Source: Neptunomonas sp.
GTDB taxonomy: Bacteria; Pseudomonadota; Gammaproteobacteria; Pseudomonadales; Balneatricaceae
Direction of reading: 5' to 3'
Length of the DNA stretch: 49,662 nt
Assembly (NCBI RefSeq): GCF_016744175.1
Contig: NZ_JADGEV010000030.1
Location: 1 to 49,662, forward strand
A program made the translations under genes and the position numbers. The notes below the pieces were generated by a model. It worked only from the letters and a program-made list of their open reading frames with translations. It ran no database searches and was not told the origin of the DNA. Of the stretch, positions 8,095-17,080 are shown piece after piece; position 1 is the first letter of the stretch; every line of letters starts with the position of its first letter.

Positions 8095-10353
8095 CTAAAT
8101 TGATGTAAGTTGCTGATCAATACCCCGATGAGGATCTTTAGGCAAAGACAACCTAAATACAGCACCTCCTTGAGGATGGTTAGAAACGCTCAGGCCGCCT
8201 CCTAAGCTCTCAATAATACGATATGAAATAGACAAGCCCAATCCAAGCCCCTGACCCGCTTTTTTTGTTGTATAAAAAGGCTCAAACACCCTTATTAATT
8301 CATCTTCGGGAATACCCGGGCCATAGTCACGTATCTGTAGAACCTGCATGCTGTCATGCTGTGCTAATGTGATATCAATACTCTTATCCTCTAAGAGCTC
8401 CATCGCCTGAATAGCATTCCCAATCAGGTTCACCATGACTTGTTCTATACGTACAATATCACCCAAAACAAAACATGACTCGAGCCCGGCAGGCCAGCTA
8501 ATAACTACTTTTTCACGGTTTAAACGACCATACATAATAGACATAGCACCATCTTTTACCGACTTCATACACACAACTTCGGCATGCCCGCTGGTTTTAC
8601 GCGCAAACTCTTTGAGAGGATGAATGATTTTAGCCATACGCTCGGTGAGCTGGCTAATTTCTGATAAGTTGGTTTCTACAGGCTCTAATCGATCCAATTT
8701 CAAAAACTGCCGTGCATTATCAGCATAAGCACGAATGGCTGTCAGAGGCTGGTTTAATTCATGGTTAATACCGGCAGACATTTGCCCTAACACCGCCAGT
8801 TTAGCCGTTTGAATGAGCTCGTTTTGTGTATCTGTATGCAAATCCATCTCTTCTCTGAGCTTTGCGTTAGCGTAGGTTAAATCCGAAGTTCGTTCACGAA
8901 CTCGGGACTCCAACTCAGTTTGAGAGTTTTGCAGCGCTAATTCATATTCTTTACGTTCGGTAATATCATGAACGGTCACAATAAAGCGTAATACATCACC
9001 ACGCTGCATCTTCCCTATAGTAATTTCAATTGGAAAATACGTACCACTTTGTCGTTTACCAGAAGCCTCTATCATTAACTCTGGTGCTTCTGCGACGGAT
9101 GTCTGGGTAATATGTTGCCAACAGACAGACCGGTCCTCTTGCGACAGAAACAAACTAAAGAACTGATGTTTTACATGCTCTTCATTGTATCCAAAGAGCT
9201 TTTCAGCGGTGCGGTTAAATGAATCAACTCGCCCTTCACTATCCAGCGTTATCAAACCCGCTTGTGTATTATCAATAATGTCACGTATACGAGATTCATT
9301 TTTCTCTAATGACTGCAGCTCTCTTTGCTTAAATCGAGCGCGCTCTTTTACAATACGTCGTCGGGCAATAACCACCATGACCAGCAGCACAACAGCAAGA
9401 TAGATAAATGCAGCCAATATAACGGCATTCAATACTTGGCGCTGTACTGGCTTCATATTGGCTAATATAGAGACCGTAAAACCAGCACCACTTACGGTCG
9501 TGCTTTGCAATAAATACTCTCCGGTTTTTATACCGTCCAATGCAGAATTACGAATATCTCCGCTATCCACCAGCGTAATTAACTGACTTCCATCATCACG
9601 CTGTTTTCGGTTGATAATATCCAACGATGTTAAAGGGTACTCTCCGTAACGTAAGCTTTGGTAGATTCGCTGAACATCACGCTTAGACAAGGGCGTAAGC
9701 GTGTGGAACTTCCAATCCTTGCGCGTGGATATAAAAATAACACCATCATCATCACTAACAATTAAATCCGTAGAGGCATCATTCCAATCTGTTTCTATTT
9801 CATTTAAATCGATCTTGACGATAACAACACCAACAATTCTGCCTCGGTGCTCAACAGGGTAAGAGAAAAAATAACCCCGTTTTTTTGATGTAGTTCCCAG
9901 TGCGAAATAGCGCCCTGCTCGCCCTTGTATTGCATCTTGAAAATAAGGTCGAAAGCTAAAGTCTCTGCCCACAAAAGATGCATCATTACTCCAGTTGCTG
10001 GCCGAGACAGTAATACCTTTAGCATTCATCAAATAAGTATCTGATGCCCCAATCACATCATTCACTTGTTCAAGATATAAACTGGCTCGCATTTGCGCAT
10101 CGCTACTTGGGTCATACAACAGCGTATTAATAAGCTCAGAGTGTGAAGACAACAATCGAGGAAGATCTTTATACCGATCAAGTGTCTGCTGTAGATTCAA
10201 CATATACCGGTTCATATCAGCCAACGTTTTCTGCTGCAAATTATTCAGCGCTTGCTGGCGGCTCAAACTAGCAACCTGAACGAGTAACAAAATAAATATG
10301 CACGTCAGAGCTACCGCTACCCAAGGGCGATATGTTGAAAAATATCTTGCCAG
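8095..10353 (-). CDS. dctB: C4-dicarboxylate sensor histidine kinase DctB
   Basis: Membrane kinase that senses dicarboxylates in the periplasm and phosphorylates DctD. Order: N-terminal helix, periplasmic double-Cache-like region (about 40-300), second helix (about 310-332), PAS (about 360-470), coiled coil, HisKA with GINHELNQPL (H531), and the ATPase domain with GPGIPEDEL and GLGLGLSISYRI. The start is unusual. No ATG, GTG or TTG precedes the first helix within the open frame; a TTG at 10290 would cut that helix. A CTG at 10351-10353 sits seven bases after AAGGAG and gives MARYFSTYRPWVAVAL followed by a complete helix, 752 residues in all. I take CTG as the start. dctD follows ten bases after the stop. 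Confidence 0.9.
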   Translation of the reverse strand: MARYFSTYRPWVAVALTCIFILLLVQVASLSRQQALNNLQQKTLADMNRYMLNLQQTLDRYKDLPRLLSSHSELINTLLYDPSSDAQMRASLYLEQVNDVIGASDTYLMNAKGITVSASNWSNDASFVGRDFSFRPYFQDAIQGRAGRYFALGTTSKKRGYFFSYPVEHRGRIVGVVIVKIDLNEIETDWNDASTDLIVSDDDGVIFISTRKDWKFHTLTPLSKRDVQRIYQSLRYGEYPLTSLDIINRKQRDDGSQLITLVDSGDIRNSALDGIKTGEYLLQSTTVSGAGFTVSILANMKPVQRQVLNAVILAAFIYLAVVLLVMVVIARRRIVKERARFKQRELQSLEKNESRIRDIIDNTQAGLITLDSEGRVDSFNRTAEKLFGYNEEHVKHQFFSLFLSQEDRSVCWQHITQTSVAEAPELMIEASGKRQSGTYFPIEITIGKMQRGDVLRFIVTVHDITERKEYELALQNSQTELESRVRERTSDLTYANAKLREEMDLHTDTQNELIQTAKLAVLGQMSAGINHELNQPLTAIRAYADNARQFLKLDRLEPVETNLSEISQLTERMAKIIHPLKEFARKTSGHAEVVCMKSVKDGAMSIMYGRLNREKVVISWPAGLESCFVLGDIVRIEQVMVNLIGNAIQAMELLEDKSIDITLAQHDSMQVLQIRDYGPGIPEDELIRVFEPFYTTKKAGQGLGLGLSISYRIIESLGGGLSVSNHPQGGAVFRLSLPKDPHRGIDQQLTSI

Positions 10354-10420
10354 AGTCGCACTCCTTCTAATAATTTAATGGCAAACTAAAGTATCTAAAT
10401 GTGAAGTGGAAATTATCTAC

Positions 10421-10429
10421 TGCTATGAT
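10421..10429 (+). promoter_or_regulatory. Possible extended -10 promoter for pykA
   Basis: TGCTATGAT is an extended -10 box; the -35 region (GTGAAG, 17 bases upstream) is poor. It would give a leader of about 105 bases before pykA. Candidate only. Confidence 0.35.
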
Positions 10430-10541
10430 TCTATAGGAAACATTTGTTTTTCACACGAAAGGAAGATTGCTCGGCAGCTGCACTAACTAACTCACACGGT
10501 CGCCTTCCTACCTTTACCAGCGCCAACGACAGAGAATTATT

Positions 10542-11978
10542 ATGCTAAAACGTACTAAAATTGTAGCTACTTTAGGGCCCTCAACGGACCAACCCGGCGT
10601 ATTAGAAGAGTTGATTCGCTCTGGCGTGAATGTAGTACGTTTGAATTTTTCACACGGCACAGCCAACGACCACCGCCGCAGAGCCGCGGAAGTTCGCGGC
10701 ACTGCACGCAGAATTGGCAAAGTCGTTGCTGTTTTAGGTGATTTGCAAGGGCCAAAAATTCGCATTGCCAAATTTAAAACTGATCGTATCGAACTAAAAA
10801 CAGGCGATCTATTCACACTAGACGGCGAATTACCCAGTACGGCGGGAAACCAGCACCAAGTCGGCTTAGATTACAAAGAGCTACCTAATGACTGCGGTCC
10901 AGGCGACATATTATTGCTAGATGATGGCCGCATGCAGTTAAAGGTACTGAAGGTTAATGGCTCAAAAGTTGAAACTGAGGTGCTGCTCAATGGCCCACTA
11001 TCAAACAATAAAGGGATCAACAAACAAGGCGGTGGTTTATCGGCAGCTGCTCTCACGAATAAAGATAAACGTGACATTTTAGTAGCGGCCGAGCTCGATA
11101 TGGATTATGTAGCGGTGTCGTTCCCACGCTCAGCAGCCGATATTGAAGAAGCACGAACATTACTGCTAGCCGCAGGTTGTCGCGCTGAAATCATTGCCAA
11201 AATAGAACGTGCGGAGACCGTTGCCGATGATGACATTCTTGATGCACTCATTCTCGCCAGTGATAGCGTCATGGTTGCTCGTGGTGATTTAGGCGTAGAA
11301 ATAGGCGACGCGCAGCTAATAGGTGTGCAAAAACACATTATTAACCGCGCCCGTGAGCTAAACCGCACAGTAATTACAGCCACTCAAATGATGGAAACCA
11401 TGATCAAAAGCCCTATGCCAACACGTGCAGAGGTTTTTGATGTTGCTAACGCGATACTCGATGGCACAGACGCCGTTATGTTATCGGCAGAAACCGCAGC
11501 AGGTGATTTTCCGGTTGCCGTTGTTAAATCTATGACCGAAATTTGCCAAGGCGCTGAACGCCACCAATCAGCACGCCCTGCCGTAACAAGCATCTCACAA
11601 CAGGGCGACCGTATTGACGAAACCATAGCTCGCTCTGCAATGTACACCGCCAACCACTTGGTCGGCATCAAAGCTATTATTTGTTTAACTGAATCAGGCT
11701 CTACGCCACGCTGGATGTCACGTATTCGTTCAGGTTTACCGATTTATGCTCTAACACGCCATGATCGTACTATGCGCCGTATGGCACTTTATCGCGGTGT
11801 TGAAGCAATGCACTTTGACGCAACCGGCGTACCAGAGAACAGCCTAAACGACGAAATTCTTGCTGGCCTTAAGGCAAAAGAGTTACTGACAAGTGGCGAC
11901 CTCATCATTCTCACCCGTGGCGCTAAACTTGGGGAGCACGGTGGCACCAACTCCATGCAGGTTTTACAGGTACCCTAG
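10542..11978 (+). CDS. pykA: Pyruvate kinase
   Basis: Converts phosphoenolpyruvate and ADP to pyruvate and ATP, the last step of glycolysis, in the cytoplasm. The 478-residue length fits PykA of Escherichia coli (480). Motifs seen: TKIVATLGPS at the start, VVRLNFSHG, GDLQGPKIR, the catalytic-lysine segment IIAKIERAE, VMVARGDLGVE, and TATQMMETM with the following Asp-rich substrate site. The stretch GPLSNNKGINKQGGGLSA resembles the AMP-activated PykA form more than PykF. It is transcribed alone, divergent from dctB. Confidence 0.96.
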   Translation: MLKRTKIVATLGPSTDQPGVLEELIRSGVNVVRLNFSHGTANDHRRRAAEVRGTARRIGKVVAVLGDLQGPKIRIAKFKTDRIELKTGDLFTLDGELPSTAGNQHQVGLDYKELPNDCGPGDILLLDDGRMQLKVLKVNGSKVETEVLLNGPLSNNKGINKQGGGLSAAALTNKDKRDILVAAELDMDYVAVSFPRSAADIEEARTLLLAAGCRAEIIAKIERAETVADDDILDALILASDSVMVARGDLGVEIGDAQLIGVQKHIINRARELNRTVITATQMMETMIKSPMPTRAEVFDVANAILDGTDAVMLSAETAAGDFPVAVVKSMTEICQGAERHQSARPAVTSISQQGDRIDETIARSAMYTANHLVGIKAIICLTESGSTPRWMSRIRSGLPIYALTRHDRTMRRMALYRGVEAMHFDATGVPENSLNDEILAGLKAKELLTSGDLIILTRGAKLGEHGGTNSMQVLQVP

Positions 11979-11989
11979 CCTTACTCTGT

Positions 11990-12027
11990 ATAAAGAAAGG
12001 GGCAAAGACTCGTCCACCTTTCTTTAT
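11990..12027 (+). terminator. Inverted repeat after pykA
   Basis: ATAAAGAAAGG (11990-12000) pairs perfectly over 11 bp with CCTTTCTTTAT (12017-12027) around a 16-base loop. No T-run follows at once, so this is a weak terminator at best, or a message-stabilising stem. Confidence 0.5.
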
Positions 12028-12111
12028 GTGTACTTTTACATCTTGATAGCACTTTATAAATATTATTTTTACCCAATAATAAATCAATCACCTAATTAAC
12101 CGGACAACTTT

Positions 12112-14409
12112 ATGACACTCGCTGCTCAAATCGCTCAGGAACTAGGCGTTCGCCCTCAACAGGTGGCCGCCACTATCACTTTACTGGACGAAGGGGCGAC
12201 GGTGCCGTTCATTGCGCGTTACCGTAAAGAGATAACTGGCGCTTTAGATGATATTCAACTTCGACAATTAGCATTACGAGTAGACTATCTAAGAGTTTTG
12301 GAAAGCCGTAAACAAACCATTCTAAGCAGTATCGAAGAGCAGGGAAAACTAACTGCTGAGCTGAAAGCAACAATCACCTCAGCAGACACCAAAGTGCGTC
12401 TAGAGGACTTATACCTACCGTATCGCCCTAAACGCCGAACAAAAGCTCAGACAGCACGTGAGGCGGGGCTTGAGCCACTCGCCATGCAATTACTCAAAAC
12501 GTCCTGTGATCCGATCCAGACGGCAAGCCAATATATTAACGTGGATAAAGAAATTCTTGATCAAGAGAGCGCACTAACAGGTGCACAACACATCTTGATC
12601 GAGCAATTTTCTGAACAGGCAGACTTACTCAATCGTCTGCGTAGCTGGCTATGGAGTAACGGCATCACTACCGTTAGTGTGGCACGAGGAAAAGCGTCGC
12701 AAGACAGCAAATTTCGTGACTATTACGACCACAAAGAACCTATTCGTAAAATGCCCTCCCACCGTGCATTGGCTATGTTTCGCGGTAATAAAGAAGGCGA
12801 GCTAAAAGTCGCCTTGCTCGTTGAATCCACCATGCAACAAGAGCCTACCAACATTATTAAGCAGTATGTAGGCACGCCTTCGGGAAATAGTCCTCGGGAG
12901 CGCTGGTTACAAGGTTGCGTGGAACAAACATGGACTCAGAAGCTGCACAAACAGATTGAAACCGACCTGCTTAAACGTTTACGTGAAGAAGCAGAAACAG
13001 AAGCAATCAATGTCTTCGCGCGCAACCTCAAAGATCTATTGCTCGCGGCACCAGCAGGCCCCAAAGTAACCATCGGTTTAGATCCAGGATTAAGAACAGG
13101 CACTAAAGCCGCGGTCGTTGATGCCACAGGAAAATTACTTGATCACTGCACCCTGTACCCACACGCTCCCCATAAGCGCTGGGATGAAGCGTTGAGCATG
13201 CTGGCAAAACTTGTCAGCAAGTATCAAGTGTCTCTTATCAGTATTGGTAACGGCACCGCTTCACGAGAGACGGAGCAGCTCGTAAAAGATCTGGATAAGC
13301 GTCACCCTGAACTAAACTTCACCTCAATTATGGTCAGCGAAGCCGGCGCATCCGTATACTCGGCATCAGAGCTTGCTAGCCGCGAGTTTCCTGATTTAGA
13401 TGTCACCATTCGCGGTGCCGTGTCTATCGCACGCCGCTTGCAGGATCCACTCGCAGAGCTAGTGAAAATTGACCCAAAAGCTATTGGCGTCGGCCAATAT
13501 CAACATGATGTAGACCAAAAACTACTAGCAGGTTCATTAGATAACGTGGTCGAAGACGGTGTAAACCATGTGGGAGTCGACCTGAACACAGCTTCTTGTG
13601 AACTTCTTGCCCAGGTTGCAGGATTAAATCGTACCACCGCCCAGAACATTATTGATTACCGTGATAAACAAGGCCGATTCACTGATCGAAAGCAATTACT
13701 GAAGGTTCCAAGGCTTGGTGCGAAAGCATTTGAACAATGTGCCGCTTTCCTTCGAATACGCGAAGGGAAGCAGCCATTAGATAATTCAGCAGTTCACCCT
13801 GAGTCATACTCTCTTGTGGATAAAATGGCCGCTACTTTGCGTTGCAAAACAACCGAACTAATTGGTAACGGAGGCCTAATCCAAACACTCACAACGCAAC
13901 AGTTTGTAACTGATCAGTATGGCGAATATACAGTACGTGATGTTATTGCCGAGTTAGAGAAGCCAGGTAGAGACCCTAGACCAGAGTTCAAAACAGCACA
14001 ATTTGCGGCGGGTATAGAAACCATGAAAGACCTGCACGTAGATATGCAACTTGAAGGTGTAATAACAAATGTGACTAACTTCGGTGCATTTGTCGATATA
14101 GGTGTACACCAAGACGGGCTTGTGCATATTTCACAATTATCAAATCAATTTGTAAAAGACCCGCACACACTGGTTAAAACAGGTGATATTGTACAAGTGA
14201 GAGTGACTGACGTGGATGAAACACGGCGTCGTATTGCGCTATCAATGAAGAGTCCAAATTCACCTGGAAAAGCAATCGCGGGTGACCGTCACGCTACCGT
14301 TAAACCTGTTCCCCAAAAACCTAAGACAACCAGCCATGCTCATAAAAGTACTCATTCGAACACAGGGCTTGCAGCCGGTTTAAAAGCAGCCGGGTTTAAA
14401 GTCAAATAA
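12112..14409 (+). CDS. tex: Tex family RNA-binding transcription accessory protein
   Basis: Nucleic-acid-binding protein of the Tex/YhgF family, first described as a transcription accessory factor. The 765 residues match the family length. Order: N-terminal HTH-rich domain with VPFIARYRKE, YqgF-like RNase-H fold with VTIGLDPGLRTGTK (about 324), tandem helix-hairpin-helix (VDLNTASCELLAQVAGL, then LLKVPRLGAKAFEQ), and a C-terminal S1 domain beginning near GVITNVTNFGAFVDIG and ending before a basic, Lys/His-rich tail. A single gene; the start ATG is weakly served by CCGGACAACTTT. The function in the cell is known only in outline for the family. Confidence 0.95.
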   Translation: MTLAAQIAQELGVRPQQVAATITLLDEGATVPFIARYRKEITGALDDIQLRQLALRVDYLRVLESRKQTILSSIEEQGKLTAELKATITSADTKVRLEDLYLPYRPKRRTKAQTAREAGLEPLAMQLLKTSCDPIQTASQYINVDKEILDQESALTGAQHILIEQFSEQADLLNRLRSWLWSNGITTVSVARGKASQDSKFRDYYDHKEPIRKMPSHRALAMFRGNKEGELKVALLVESTMQQEPTNIIKQYVGTPSGNSPRERWLQGCVEQTWTQKLHKQIETDLLKRLREEAETEAINVFARNLKDLLLAAPAGPKVTIGLDPGLRTGTKAAVVDATGKLLDHCTLYPHAPHKRWDEALSMLAKLVSKYQVSLISIGNGTASRETEQLVKDLDKRHPELNFTSIMVSEAGASVYSASELASREFPDLDVTIRGAVSIARRLQDPLAELVKIDPKAIGVGQYQHDVDQKLLAGSLDNVVEDGVNHVGVDLNTASCELLAQVAGLNRTTAQNIIDYRDKQGRFTDRKQLLKVPRLGAKAFEQCAAFLRIREGKQPLDNSAVHPESYSLVDKMAATLRCKTTELIGNGGLIQTLTTQQFVTDQYGEYTVRDVIAELEKPGRDPRPEFKTAQFAAGIETMKDLHVDMQLEGVITNVTNFGAFVDIGVHQDGLVHISQLSNQFVKDPHTLVKTGDIVQVRVTDVDETRRRIALSMKSPNSPGKAIAGDRHATVKPVPQKPKTTSHAHKSTHSNTGLAAGLKAAGFKVK

Positions 14410-14490
14410 TGCAACGCACTGTTTCTGTGCTTTATGAAGAGCAGTCTGGTTATAATGCTAACCATTTTATCATCTGAGAAGGGCTAGGCT

Positions 14491-16056
14491 TTGGCATCCG
14501 TTCTGAAAAAACAGCTTGAACAACTAGTGTCCAGCGGCAACGACATCCATCTTAAGGGCGTCTTGCATGGCATCGAAAAAGAAGGCTTACGTGTCGATAG
14601 CTCAGGTGAGTTATCTCAGACCGGACATCCTTTGGGACTGGGATCAGCATTGACCAACGGTGACATAACCACCGATTATTCAGAGTCTTTGTTAGAATTT
14701 ATTACTCCCGTTTTTGAAACGCCCGAAGAAGCCCTAGGCTTGCTCGAGAACCTACACAAGTTCAGCTATCAGCACTTAGGTAACGAGTTAATTTGGGGCG
14801 GCAGTATGCCGTGTCATATTAAAAGTGAAGCAGACATCCCTATTGCCCGCTTTGGCTCTTCTAATGTTGGTCAGCTAAAGCATATTTACCGCGTCGGTCT
14901 TGAGCACCGATACGGCAAAATGATGCAAACCATTGCAGGCATTCACTATAATTTTTCGCTGCCTGATAGTTTTTGGCAAGCACTGCAAACGCAACAGGGT
15001 AATACTGAGTCACTGCAAGCGTTTCGTTCGGCATCCTACTTTAGGATGATTCGTAACTTTCGTCGTCACTCTTGGTTATTACTCTACCTATTTGGTGCAT
15101 CTCCAGCATTGTGTGATTCTTTCTTGGAAGGAAAAAAGCACAATTTAGAGACGCTGCATGACCATACACTTTACTTACCTTACGCAACGTCACTGCGTAT
15201 GAGTGATTTAGGCTATTCAAACAAAGCTCAGGCTTCGTTGAATATCTGCTTCAACCACTTAAATACTTACATCAGTTCATTGCACAGAGCTATTCATACT
15301 CCTTACGGTGCTTATGAAACAATCGGCACTAAAGTTGACGGGCACTACAAACAACTCAACACAAATATTTTGCAGATTGAAAATGAGTACTATAGCGATA
15401 TCCGCCCAAAACGCGTGGCGGCTCCCGGCGAAAAACCATTGCATGCTTTACAGCAACGCGGCGTTGAGTATATCGAGGTACGCAACACAGATATCAACCC
15501 GTTCCTGCCAACGGGCATTGATAGCCAACAGGCTAAGTTTTTAGATGCGTTCCTGATTAGTTGCTTGCTCATGAGTGATGATGAAATCAGCGAAGTCGAA
15601 TGCGATATGATTAGCGTTAATTTAGAGAAAGTCGTATCGCGTGGGCGCGAGCCTGAATTGGCACTTGAAACACTCAATGGTCCTGTCTCACTCATTAGCG
15701 CAGGCCACGAAGTGCTACAACAAGTGAAAATGACGGCTGACATGCTAAGTGATTTACATCGTGACGCATCCTATACACACTCAGTAGCAGCCCAACATGA
15801 GAAACTAATAGATGTATCTCTCACTCCGTCAGCACAGGTTCTAAAGGCCTTGAAAGACAGTGGCTTAAACCATACAGAGTGGTTACTAGAAAAAAGTGCC
15901 GAGCATCGTCAGACGTTTAATCAATCACCGTTACCTGCTGCCATTCAACAGAAACTTACCGAGAAAGTGAATGAGTCGTTAAGCTCTCAAGCAGAGATCG
16001 AAGCTGGCGACACGCTCAACTTCGATCAATATTTAGCAGAATATTTGGAAAGCTAA
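14491..16056 (+). CDS. gshA: Glutamate-cysteine ligase (GshA, proteobacterial type)
   Basis: Joins glutamate and cysteine with ATP, the first step of glutathione synthesis. The 521-residue length matches E. coli GshA (518). Motifs seen: GIEKEGLRV near residue 30, DYSESLLEFITPV, and later GVEYIEVRNTDINPF, all of the type-1 family ATP/substrate core. The start is a TTG (MASVLKKQ) with AAGG eight bases upstream; no ATG lies nearby in frame. It stops three bases before the stop of the convergent FliL-like gene. Confidence 0.95.
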   Translation: MASVLKKQLEQLVSSGNDIHLKGVLHGIEKEGLRVDSSGELSQTGHPLGLGSALTNGDITTDYSESLLEFITPVFETPEEALGLLENLHKFSYQHLGNELIWGGSMPCHIKSEADIPIARFGSSNVGQLKHIYRVGLEHRYGKMMQTIAGIHYNFSLPDSFWQALQTQQGNTESLQAFRSASYFRMIRNFRRHSWLLLYLFGASPALCDSFLEGKKHNLETLHDHTLYLPYATSLRMSDLGYSNKAQASLNICFNHLNTYISSLHRAIHTPYGAYETIGTKVDGHYKQLNTNILQIENEYYSDIRPKRVAAPGEKPLHALQQRGVEYIEVRNTDINPFLPTGIDSQQAKFLDAFLISCLLMSDDEISEVECDMISVNLEKVVSRGREPELALETLNGPVSLISAGHEVLQQVKMTADMLSDLHRDASYTHSVAAQHEKLIDVSLTPSAQVLKALKDSGLNHTEWLLEKSAEHRQTFNQSPLPAAIQQKLTEKVNESLSSQAEIEAGDTLNFDQYLAEYLES

Positions 16057-16059
16057 CTA

Positions 16060-16464
16060 TTACTGGATAACAAAGCTGGTGAAGAAGAGGTCGTTAACCA
16101 TCCCCTCGCCCTCTTCTTCAACCAGCAATTTTTGTATCAACTGCAGTCCCTTCTTCGCTAAGACCTTTTGCGCTTCAACTGTGTCCAACTCAGCTTCAGT
16201 CTGGGCACTAAACAAAAATACCAAATCATTTCGAATATTTGCCATGTGATGGTTAATCGCATAGCTCGCCGCTTCAGAACCTACTTGAACCGTCACTTCG
16301 CACTTAAGAAACCGTATTTTTCCAGTGCCTCCGAAATTTGCTATGAAGGGTTTAAGTTCTACATATCCAACATAATCGGTTTCAACCGGCTTTTCTTCAT
16401 CTGCTGCCCACGCGGTGGGCAACCACAAACTAAAAAAAACAATCGCGAAAAAACGTAGTAGCAT
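16060..16464 (-). CDS. FliL-like protein with a signal peptide
   Basis: Relative of FliL, the protein that surrounds the flagellar stator. The chosen ATG (16464) opens a 134-residue protein beginning MLLRFFAIVFFSLWLPTAWA, which looks like a cleavable signal peptide (AWA|AD), then a FliL-like domain (YVELKPFIANFG, RFLKCEVTVQVGSE, INHHMANIRNDLVFLFS) ending in FFTSFVIQ. Classic FliL keeps its N-terminal helix as an anchor and lies in a fliL-fliM operon; here no flagellar gene is near. It could be an envelope paralogue. The frame extends to 16524, but the extra 20 residues lack a ribosome site and look non-coding. Confidence 0.8.
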   Translation of the reverse strand: MLLRFFAIVFFSLWLPTAWAADEEKPVETDYVGYVELKPFIANFGGTGKIRFLKCEVTVQVGSEAASYAINHHMANIRNDLVFLFSAQTEAELDTVEAQKVLAKKGLQLIQKLLVEEEGEGMVNDLFFTSFVIQ

Positions 16465-16601
16465 AGCGTTAAGGCTCCCGTTGAGATAAATCAATTTTTG
16501 ACAAGTATAACCGCCAATTTCCACTACGTCAGGCTTGATCGCTCTTGCACCGGAAAGTCGCTTAGGATTAATATTAAATTATATTCATGAATAAGGATTC
16601 A

Positions 16602-17078
16602 ACCATGTTGGAAAAATGTCAAAGTGCCCACGAACGCTGGGGAGGTATCAGCGAGCTTATTGATCATTGGCTAGAAGACCGGCAAACATTGATCAGCACA
16701 TTCGTTGCTTTACCAAATGTAGAGATTCGAGATATTGAAGAAAGTATCAAATCATTTTGCACGTCCATGATGGATTATTTGTCGTCAGGCCATTTTGAAG
16801 TGTACGAGAAGTTGCTTCATGAAGGGAGCGAATTTGACGATGGAGGCTTAGAGGAAGCACAAAAGATTTTTCCGCGCATTCAGCCTACGACTGACATGGC
16901 ACTGGATTTTAATGATGGTTACGCCGCCTTTAAGAATCCTACGGTACAACAAATCAGAGAGTTCTCGTTCCAACTATCCAAGCTTGGCGAAAACCTAGAA
17001 GAAAGGTTTGCTCTAGAAGATCAACTCATAGAAATATTACATACATCGCATCGCGATACCGTCATGGACGAGGCATAA
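16602..17078 (+). CDS. rsd: Rsd/AlgQ family anti-sigma-70 regulator
   Basis: Binds the housekeeping sigma factor (RpoD) and frees RNA polymerase for other sigma factors; in Pseudomonas the orthologue AlgQ affects alginate and virulence genes. The 158-residue all-helical protein starts MLEKCQSAHERWGG and carries the family stretch LIDHWLEDRQTLI and the central FCTSMMDYLSSGHFEVYEKL. An ATG at 16587 is also in frame, but AAGGA stands seven bases before the ATG at 16602, so I choose the latter. The WD40 lipoprotein gene follows two bases after the stop. Confidence 0.92.
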   Translation, partial: TMLEKCQSAHERWGGISELIDHWLEDRQTLISTFVALPNVEIRDIEESIKSFCTSMMDYLSSGHFEVYEKLLHEGSEFDDGGLEEAQKIFPRIQPTTDMALDFNDGYAAFKNPTVQQIREFSFQLSKLGENLEERFALEDQLIEILHTSHRDTVMDEA

Positions 17079-17080
17079 GA

